NCBI GenBank assembly: GCA_020809705.1
Contig: CP085832.1
Span: 310,001 to 374,000, forward strand
DNA length: 64,000 nucleotides
Source of the DNA: Calonectria ilicicola
Taxonomy: Eukaryota > Ascomycota > Sordariomycetes > Hypocreales > Nectriaceae
Direction: 5' to 3'
Each line of letters starts with the position of its first letter. Positions within the stretch are counted from its first letter, which is position 1. This document shows, in pieces, positions 55,446 to 64,000 of this stretch. Under the pieces are notes generated by a model. It made no database searches. It worked only from the letters and a program-made list of their open reading frames with translations, and had not been told where the DNA came from. The position numbers were made by a program, and so were the translations under genes.

Positions 55446-55996
55446 TGGACCAGAGGCAAGCCGAGGTGGGCGGGGAAGAAGTATAGTGGACAAACGCGAG
55501 CGCGACTTGTGACTCTGCCCTCAATGCACGCATTGGACAAAGACGAGGTCAAATTTGGCAGTAAATACTGTTCCAAATCTACAATCCGACGTGTGCCCCT
55601 CGGATCATTGGCTTATCTCCCCGGCGTGCGTCCATCGTATCTTTCCCCACACCGTATCACGTTGACGATGCGGCTATCAATTGGCGCGCTCTCCCCGCAC
55701 TTTTAGTGGAGGTGGCCACCCTGCCACGTTTGACTCAGCCCAGAATCCCTGTAACGGGGATCGAAGTCGCGTCCCGCCAGGCGCAGGGCCCTGTATTATG
55801 TTGCATCCAGTCCTGTCCTGACTCTGCCCACATACTACTATCTCAAGGCTGAGTGCGACTCGGTCTGTATGAAACCCGGCCTCCAATCAATTCAAGCATA
55901 TAAACCTTCACGACAAAGGACGTTTGGAATCATGACTCTCCATCCCTCACCAGCATCTTTCTCTGTTTCCTCTCCTCTGCTCAATCCAGCATCATC
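55446..55996. promoter_or_regulatory. divergent promoter between Myb and amine oxidase genes
   Basis: A 551-base region between divergent start codons. No individual site is named with confidence. Confidence 0.4.
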
Positions 55997-58234
55997 ATGA
56001 CTGTTGACCACTCTCACCCTCTCGATCCAGCCACGGCCGAGGAGATTCAGTTGGCCACCGATACAGTCAAGAAACTCTTTGCGCCAATTGAGCTTCACTT
56101 TAAGGCCGGAGGTTTGGATGAGCCACCCAAAAAAGAGCTTATTGCATACCTCGATGCAGAACACAATGGCCTTCCTCTTCCAGAGCTGCCCCGCCGCATT
56201 TTCCTCATGTGGTACATCAAGCGTACTCCACGCCTTTTCGAGGCTATTTTCGATGTCACCAATGGCAAGGTGGTTCATCAGCAGGAACTTCCTCGTGACT
56301 TCCATGGCCCTGTTGACCGCACCGAGCTCAATGAGGCTGCCCAGATGGTTATGAAACACCCAGAGGTTGACAAGGAGTTTGAAAGGCTAGGCGTTGACAA
56401 AGCCAATGTTGTCCTTGATCCCTGGGACTATGGCGTTGATGGAATCGATACTCAGGAGCGCATGACTCAGGTTAGTCCACTCAAGATTCACTCAAGACTC
56501 CAGACTAATCAGAAGTAAAGGTTTTCTTGTACATGAAGAACCCCAAGAACAACGACCCTGACTCTTCCCACTACTCTTTCCCTCTAGACTTTATGGTTAC
56601 AGTCGACCTATGCGCTATGAAGGTCAAAAAGATTATCAGACTTCCTCTCGGAGTTGATGAAAACACAACCGAAGGCAAAGCAGTTTCCTTGCGAGAAACC
56701 GACCCTGCAGAGCCCGAATATGACCATCGTCTTCAAAAGAACCCCCCACGAACTACTGTTAAGCCCTATAACGTGATTCAACCCGAGGGTGCTTCATTCA
56801 CCATGAAGGGACATCTTCTCGAGTGGGAAAAGTGGCGCTTCAGAATCGGTTTCAACTGGCGCGAAGGTATAACACTTTACTGATGATCGTTTAACAACCC
56901 AAACTAACACAATAAAACAGGTATCACCATCCATGATGTTCATTTTATGGACCGCAGTACTTTCTTCCGACTTTCACTCTCAGAAATGTTTGTGCCATAT
57001 GGAGACCCTCGCAGTCCCATCTACCGCAAGGGTGCCTTTGATCTCGGCAATGTCGGAGCTGGTGTAACAGCCAACAACCTACAACGTGAGTAAATGCATG
57101 CACTCTCTTGGTTTCGATTCTTTGTCACTGACACGGCCATAATTAGTTGGATGCGATTGTCTTGGTGTCATTAAGTATCTTGGTGGCCACGTAGTGGCTG
57201 CAGATGGCACCCCAGCCCCTCGCCCCAATGCCATTTGCATCCATGAAGTTGATAACGGTATTCAATGGAAGCACACCAACCACCGAACTGGCAAGGCTGT
57301 TGTTGTAAGAAAGCGACAGTTAGTCATTCAGAAAATCATCACTGTTGCCAACTACGAATACATCTTTGCCTGGATTTTCGATCAGTCTGGTGAAATCTCT
57401 TTTGAGACCAGAGCTACTGGTATTCTTTCGACCCAACCCATCGACAAGGATTCCAAGGTACCTTGGGGTACTCGAGTTGCCGACGGAGTCATGGCACCTT
57501 ATCATCAGCACTTGTTCAACGTGCGAATCGACCCTGCTATTGATGGTTATAATAACACTTTCGTTTACTCTGACTCGGTTCAGCTGCCCTGGGATGACAA
57601 GCTCAACCCGCTCGGCACCGGCTACATTAGCAAGGAAACCACTGTTCACAGGGCTGGTCCTGTTGAGGATAGTCTCAAAGATGGTCGCGTCTTCAAGATT
57701 ATCAATCCCAGCGTCGAGAACTCGGTGTCAAAGACTCCTGTTGGTTACAAGCTGGTGCCCATCCGCTCGCAGATGTTGCTTGCTCAGCCCGGATCTTGGC
57801 ACTGGCGACGATCTGAGTTTGCCGAGTCGCCTATCTGGGTGACCAAGCACAAGGACCGCCAGCTCTTCCCTGCCGGAGATTACACCAACCAATCTCTTGG
57901 CGGCACAGGTATCAAGTCCTGGGTCAAGGATCGAGAACATATTGTTGATGATGACATCGTCATCTGGCACACCTTTGGGTTCACGCACAACCCTCGAGTT
58001 GAAGACTTTCCCGTCATGCCAGCTGAAATTGCCCAATTCCACTTGAAACCACACAACTTTTGCAATTTTAACCCAACCAACGATGTACCACCATCGAACC
58101 AGGGCTTCAATAAGAGTACCCTATATGAGGACGCTGGGGCCAACGGAACTAACGGAACTAACGGCTCTCATGAGACGAATGGGTCAAATGGCACTAACGG
58201 GACAAATGGTGGAAGCTGCTGCTCGACCGAGTAA
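55997..58234 (+). CDS. copper-containing primary amine oxidase
   Basis: Four exons (55997-56470, 56521-56866, 56921-57085, 57147-58234) give 690 residues, the usual length. The topaquinone precursor Tyr is about residue 398 in ANYEYIF. Copper ligands are the HxH pair about 448/450 in YHQHLFN and the later His in FTHNPRVEDFPVMP. The catalytic Asp is in KGAFDLGNVGAG, and the family segment LGCDCLG follows after the intron. The enzyme oxidises primary amines to aldehyde, ammonia and H2O2, commonly for nitrogen use. The C-terminus has an NGTNGT-like repeat and ends with a Cys pair. No N-terminal signal is seen, so it is likely cytosolic or peroxisomal. Confidence 0.96.
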
Positions 58235-59467
58235 ACCAACAGGTTAAAAACAGGAAATATACAAGATTTAGAGTTATGATTTACCCAGCCTTAACGGCCA
58301 ATTTTAGTACTTTGAGAGTCGATTAGAAATTGAGTTTAGTTTGAATGACTTATCACATGCAATTCTATTTGAATCTCCAGATGACTGTGTGACAATTGGC
58401 CAGAGCTGTCATGATGGGGCCTAAACTTATACTTTTGATGCGGTTCCGAATGTTATCGTCAGAGGAAACGTAAGCGGCAGTCGTCGGTAGATTTGCCGGT
58501 AAATCCCAACCTACAATAATGCCCAATATTTTCTAAAATTTTCGTATTCTATTTTAGGGGTGTTTCTAGATACGAGATTGTGCGCGTCTCAGGAGAACTT
58601 TAGATAAGGCTGGAGCACCATGATAAGATAACATCATGAGTTGTTGCGAGTGGCGTTAAATGAGAGGATCAGCACAGGTCGCGTACGCGTCACTAGCACA
58701 AATTCGTCGGCGTGTCTGCAGGTACCCACAGCCCACAATGACGAGATCAGATGTGTGGTTGGTTGGCCATGATAACCCTGACGGGTCGAACCCTCCATCT
58801 CAAATCAAGAAACGGAAGTGTCGGAACTGCTTTCGGCGCTTTATGTTTTCTTTTTTTTTTTAGAGCCTCTCCTTTTTTTCGACGGTGCACAAACAAGAGC
58901 TTTAGTGTGTGTGTCATTCAAGATGGATCCTGGCCAATTGCTATTTGCACATCTAAACGGCATGTTTTGGTGATGGTGTCTCTTGCAAAGGGTGTAAATG
59001 TTACGAAGGACCCTCGCGCACTTCAAGAAGCATCAGGGTCAAGGAGTGCAAGGGATGTGCAACCAACGCACCGGTACCATTTGTTGATAACATCCTGGCT
59101 CGGTCTTCGGCACCATGATGCACCATACTCAACAATCAACAGACCCATATCTCGCGTCATAGCCCCAATTAAAAAAAATGGCACCTTTGCCGCAGTGGCC
59201 CTCTTGAACGCGCGATTCACTTGCGTCTATTGTAACTAAAACTTGATTCATCCCTTCCTTTTATCGGGGACGTTCCCCAATCAGTGCAGGCCATTGTCAT
59301 TGGTTTCCACCATCTACCCATTTGACGTCTCATAGCGGATAGCGTATTTAACGTATGAAAGGCTGGTCCTTTATCACCTTTTAAACGGAGTAGCGGATCA
59401 AAACGAAACAATACGCTAGAAATCACCACAATCTACCACCAAATTCCTCTCATATTTGGGCATCAAG
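58235..59467. other. intergenic region
   Basis: About 1.2 kb with only short frames. It contains an 11-base T run near 58851-58861 and the aquaporin promoter. No RNA gene was recognised. Confidence 0.4.
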
Positions 59468-61482
59468 ATGTCTGACACTCCCTCGCATGGAAGGCCTAGG
59501 GCCCAAGTAAGTTATTAAATTGTCACCATGCGAAACAGGAATTGGCGCCCAGGGGCTAATCGGGTCATCATCTACGGCAGACCCAACCGTCACGCATGGC
59601 TGAGTCTCTTGATCGCCTACGCAGCATATCAAGAACTCGAACGCAAAACGAAGAAGAACCTGGGAGAGATGATGTTTCGCCAATGGGACGACGGACCGAA
59701 GCCAGCGTTTCACGTCGCCGAGCGATGACAACAGCTGCAGAACCGCCACCCTTTGAGGGTATCCTCCGTCGAAGCACCGTGGTGTCGAGAAGAGCTCCTA
59801 GTCTCTCTCAAAGAACCCAGGGCCAATTCACCCTGGCCGGACCAGACGAAACGACACAGATTCGCGCCGCTCATGAACCGTTTGTGCAACCCGGCTATGC
59901 TGATCTGAACCCGTCCTATGAGCAACCTAGCAATGCAAAGCCAGTTTGGAGTTTGGCGAAGCCCCTTCCACGTGTGGTACGCCCGTCCATGATCCCCACC
60001 AAGAGCGAGATCATCGAAAAGCGCACCAACGCCCAACTGCCGATAGAGAATTCGCAAAGGCTCGGGCTAGACGTAGACCCGAACGACAACGAAAAAGGTC
60101 GAATCACCAGATCAGCGACCTTTCGTGAAATAGTTGCTCAGGTAATGGATGCCCGACAGCAGCGTGAAGATAACTTTCTCAACACAGTGTTGTCCAACGA
60201 CATGAGCTCTCCTATTGAGCCTTATTCGCGAATCAGGCGTACCAGCTCAGCCAGAAGAAGACCATCAGCCGTGGCCCAACCTTTGGTCCAACCATCTGAC
60301 TTGTTGGCAGTGCCTGAAGACGTTGCCAAGGCAGATGAATCTGATCACAATGAGGGTGAAGTTTCTACCGAGACACTGCGCCAGGAGGGATCGAGGCCAG
60401 AGGGGTACATGAGCAGACTATCGGAAGAAGACCACGATCATCATGTCAGCTTTGACGACACTTATGGGATGGGAGAGCTTGACGGTCCGGGTCGTCCATT
60501 CGAACGGACCAAGACAGTTCTAGAAAAGCTCACTCTAGATGAAACGGCTTATCCGGAAGATCTCCACCCATTGGTGCAAAGCTTGGTCGAAGATGAGGTG
60601 CACAACAACCATACGGCATGGTCAGTCATCCGCACGCACAACCGAGAGGCGCTGGCCGAGTCGCTGGCTGTATTTGTGCAACTTACGGTGGGATTCTGCG
60701 CCGATCTCTCTGTAACCGTTGCGAAACAAGGGAACCCCAACACTACTGCCTGGTCCTGGGGTCTCGCAACGATGATGGCTATTTATGTTTCTGGTGGCGT
60801 CTCCGGTGCGCATCTGAATCCCAGCATTACCTTGATGTTGTGGTTTTATCGTGGCTTCCCAATGCGAAAAATGCCTGAATATTTCGCGGCACAGTTCATT
60901 GGTGCTTTTATCGCTGCCTTGGCGGCTTATGGAGTGTACTACGTCTCCATCCAACACTATCTGCTTACCGAGTCGACCACTGGCATAATCACGAGCTTCG
61001 TCACCAGTCAGCGTACCTCCTACGTCAATGCGCCCACGGCACTTTTCAATGAGTTCATGGGCACTACTATTCTCGCCATCGTCATCATGGCACTTGGAGA
61101 CGACCAAAATGCTCCTCCAGGCGCTGGCATGAACTCTCTCATTGTTGGGCTGGTTGTTACATGCCTCAGTATGACTTTTGTTTTTGAGACTGGGGGAGCC
61201 TTTAATCCCAGCCGTGACTTTGGACCACGCCTTGCACTATTAGCTCTAGGCTATGGCTCCGATCTCTTTACCGATCCATACTGGTTCTACGGACCATGGG
61301 TTGGCTCTATTTGTGGCGCATTTACTGGCGCATTTCTCTACGACTTTATGATTTTCACAGGTGGCGAGTCTCCCGTCAACTTCTCTCTAGAACGGTCCAA
61401 ACGTGGGATAAAAAGAACCAAAATGAACTGGAAGCGTCGTCTTCACCTGAACAAAAAGGATACCAAGGATACCATGGCTTAG
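59468..61482 (+). CDS. aquaglyceroporin (MIP family) with long cytoplasmic N-terminus
   Basis: Two exons (59468-59506 and 59581-61482) give 646 residues. The first 350 or so residues are hydrophilic, Arg/Ser-rich and include RRTSSARRRPS-type basic patches that look like phosphorylation sites. Then six membrane helices follow. The two half-helix boxes read SGAHLNPSIT (about residue 425) and GGAFNPSRDFGPRL (about 555), so both Ala of the usual NPA are Ser. The Arg and Asp after the second box fit a glycerol facilitator. Fungal Fps1/Yfl054-like channels share long regulatory N-termini. It probably moves glycerol or water at the plasma membrane. The short first exon is supported by a good GTAAGT donor. 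Confidence 0.93.
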
Positions 61483-62494
61483 ACTAAACTTAGACTGAAA
61501 AATAGTTAACGAATACTGAATTTTGAGTGCTTGAGAAATAATAGGTGTTTCCACATGCTCTTAGTAACACCGACCGCCTTGAACCATTGCCCCAATACAA
61601 CAATGAAACTAAATGAGAGGCTTTAGTATGAATGCGACATCCCCGATTATACCCCAGTTGATTTCGCGACTTAGACGGCGCCAGCTGATGAGATTTCTAA
61701 GAAATTCATTCAGGCGCTGCGTATCACCCTCACATTTCTGCAGTCATATCGAAGGCTTGAGCCCACTAAAATTACCAATGCTCACATGCTCAGGTCACTA
61801 AAGGTTCTTTGAAACTCATATACGAGCTAGAAGTCTCGATTCAGGGTCAGGGTCAGGGTTAGGGTTACAATATTGAGTGGAAATTCGTGAGTTAAGTGAT
61901 CATTGGGCACAATAGATCATAGCCTGACGCCCCAACCAGCCACAAGTATGAAGAACATGAATTATGTGCTTTTAAAATATATAAGAAAGAAGAGTTCATC
62001 ATTTAAAAACTTATTTCGAGTATCCATCCATTCCCCAATTGCTAATATTTTAACACAGAAGCCCTCAGGCGCTAAGTCCAAGCCCAAGCCATGAATATGC
62101 AGACCGTGCCGCTGCCTGAGGTTCTAAGTTCTTGATACGTACCTTCTTAACAACAAAGCACATCTACTCAGCCTATTCAAGATAGGAGACAACTTGTAAC
62201 CGGTATTTGGCCCCCAAACCAGCCCCTCCTCATCCCTGTAATCAGGCTACGGATGAAGGAAGAAAGAAGAAAAAAATGCATTCGAGCCCAACCTCATCAT
62301 TTCATTAGCATTGAAACCACAATATACCGCAGTGAGGCCAGGCAACCTTATCGTTAGTTTCAGTGTCAGTCCTCGTTCCAGTAGCGCGGATAACCTCCCG
62401 GCACCTTTTGTCTAAGGCCCATAGCCATTTCCATTTGATTTGCTTTCTACCTTCGCGACCAAGCAGAATAAAATACTCGATACATCTCGCTAAG
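61483..62494. other. intergenic region with telomere-like tract
   Basis: About 1 kb with no gene. The only recognisable feature is the hexamer tract at 61841-61867, listed separately. The remainder holds the 3' flank of the aquaporin and the leader of the next gene. Confidence 0.4.
61841..61867 (+). repeat. interstitial telomere-like repeat
   Basis: Three TCAGGG units are followed by TTAGGG and a further TTA, 27 bases in all. TTAGGG is the telomere repeat of most filamentous ascomycetes. The tract may mark an old repair or insertion event, or a binding site for a telobox-binding factor. Confidence 0.7.
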
Positions 62495-64000
62495 ATGTCC
62501 TTGACCCGCCGCAACATGAGCTACGATGATGACTGGGATACCAACGCCCAACAGCGCTCGCCCTCCAGACACCGCTCACGAACTCGATCTCCTTTTGATG
62601 ACGAAGACGATTACAGACACAGACGGCCACCTCAATTCTTGAGGGAAGGAAGTCGGGCTGGCAACCGAACAGGGCTCAGATACGCTAGCCCATCAGTTCA
62701 TAGCTACCACGAAACGCCTGAAGGTGTCCGTCAACATTACCGAGGGCGGTCTCCTTCTGGCTCTTCTCGTCCGTCTTCTCCTAGCATAAGATCAGAAGGA
62801 TCAAATCCGTTCACATACAACCAACTTGAAAAGGAGGGCCTAGCCAAGACGTGTACCATTCCAAAGTTCATTCAGCAATCGCATGATTTCAGCGGAGGTA
62901 CAATTGGCAGCCAATGGCAAGACTTTGAGTCGGCTTGGGACAGTAGAAATGACGGAAAGATCAGCCTCCACGTTGTACATGGATCAGAATACAGCGTCTA
63001 CAAAGATGGTCGAGAAAAGATCAAACTTGTGTGTCCTTCTGGGATTGACAGTATTCCCGTAGAATCTCCTTCGATACAAATGAAATGGATGTGAGTGTGG
63101 CGAAAGCGTGGTCAGGGATTTTATTAATAATTATCTGATAGCCATCTGGAGAGACAATGTCTTCGATTTGACATCCTTATGGTAACGGCAAGAATGTTCC
63201 CCTGTCGACCAAAATACTAATATTATCTTAGAGACTTGTTATTAGATCTCCCTTCATTTCACAAGAGCTAAAATACGTCACCAGTAGCCTCTTTGAAGAG
63301 ATGCAAATGAATCACTCTCATGGTCCCGATAGGGCAACAAGCTTTCACCCAGCACAAGGGTTTGTTTTTCGCTGTATCGGAAAACGCGATGCTCAAGAAA
63401 ATTCTGAGACTCAGCCAGTCATTTTCGTTTCCAGCTCCTACAGATTCTTTATGGATTTGACGTTGGGGATGATCAACATGATCCAAGCGTTCTGGGAAAG
63501 ATGGGTCTTGGGACCGCAAAAGATGAATTGCATGTTCCTGACCTTTGGAGTTTGCTCATTGGCTCAGGTAGGATCACTCGAAACAATTTCCTGCTGACTG
63601 CTAATCCGAACATGGTAGATCTTCTCATCACATTCTCCGACCTATCACTAGAGGCTCTTGGTGAAAACCTCGTAGAGATTGATCTCAAAGATTCACTTCT
63701 CGAAAAGCCGCTGACTCTTCGAGTCAAGGACGAGAACATGCGCCAATACAACATTTTGATTGACGCGGGCTCAAATTATGTGGTATGTTCTTTGCTTATA
63801 AAATCATCTTCTTCTTCTGAATTAGGCATTCAGGACTTTCTACGAGACGCTGTTACGGTGGCTCGATCTGGCGCCAATGCGACGGACTACGATCTCCGGG
63901 ACCAAAAAATGGATAAGATCACTCCCCAGCGATGGCTTAAGCTTCTCCAGTCTGGAAACATTGAGCAGACAACGTTCTATATCATTGCAAAGACTTCGTA
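62495..64000 (+). CDS. Arg/Ser-rich protein of unknown family, 3' end outside the window
   Basis: The start is at 62495. Exons 62495-63090, 63142-63181 and 63232 onward are joined by good splice sites; an intron near 63365-63420, one possibly at 63585-63635 and one at 63783-63833 are needed to keep the conserved reading frame, and the first two are not resolved. The first 110 residues are Arg/Ser/Asp-rich and likely disordered (SPSRHRSRTRSPFDDEDDY). The later part is globular (FIQQSHDFSGGTIGSQWQDF, SSLFEEMQMNH, DLKDSLLEKPLTLRVKDENM, RWLKLLQSGN). I do not recognise a named domain. The stop lies beyond the window. Confidence 0.7.

Noticed and set aside
1..64000. A secondary-metabolite cluster
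   Set aside because: No polyketide synthase, peptide synthetase, terpene cyclase or prenyltransferase was recognised, so the transporters and oxidoreductases are better read as catabolic.

Overview
The window is nuclear DNA of a filamentous ascomycete (Pezizomycotina; gene content suggests Eurotiales, but this is inference). The signs are many short GT-AG introns (about 45-80 nt, several with CTAAC/CTAAT-like branch points), Zn2Cys6 and bZIP/DUF3425 regulators, a HET-domain gene, F-box proteins, a pogo-type transposon, and nutrient-scavenging enzymes rather than housekeeping genes. It reads as an accessory, catabolism-oriented region. About 25 genes can be supported. Exon joins were checked by reading phase, and totals come out as whole codons.

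Layout. 0-13.2 kb: a candidate catabolic neighbourhood with an MFS transporter, a short-chain dehydrogenase, a stand-alone histidinol-dehydrogenase-family enzyme, an amidase-signature hydrolase, a DUF3237 protein, a second MFS transporter and a divergently placed Zn2Cys6 regulator. 13.2-22.3 kb: gene-poor, with a small Q/N-rich protein, an F-box-like protein, two probable decayed loci and a HET gene carrying one in-frame TGA. 22.5-28.7 kb: an NCS1 nucleobase/hydantoin-type permease divergent from a hydantoinase/oxoprolinase-DUF917 fusion, with a GATA-rich promoter between them. 29.5-35.6 kb: an F-box gene with one in-frame TAG, a secreted rhamnogalacturonan acetylesterase and a cutinase-factor-like Zn2Cys6 regulator.

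36.2-39.06 kb: a complete pogo-superfamily DNA transposon with TA target duplication, terminal inverted repeats of about 100 bp that contain hairpin palindromes, and an uninterrupted 800-residue transposase. 40-47.9 kb: a crotonase-fold protein, a PI-PLC-like phosphodiesterase, an SDR divergent from a bZIP/DUF3425 factor, an HTATIP2-like oxidoreductase and another F-box-like protein. A 30-bp promoter motif occurs both between the SDR and bZIP genes and upstream of the oxidoreductase. 48.5-64 kb: a large membrane glycoprotein of unknown function, an amino-acid permease, a three-repeat Myb factor divergent from a copper amine oxidase, a long-N-terminus aquaglyceroporin, a short interstitial telomere-like tract, and the 5' part of an unrecognised Arg/Ser-rich protein cut by the window edge.

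Nitrogen and carbon scavenging is the recurring theme (amidase, hydantoinase, NCS1 and amino-acid permeases, amine oxidase, pectin side-chain esterase). No secondary-metabolite backbone enzyme, rRNA, tRNA or CRISPR was found.
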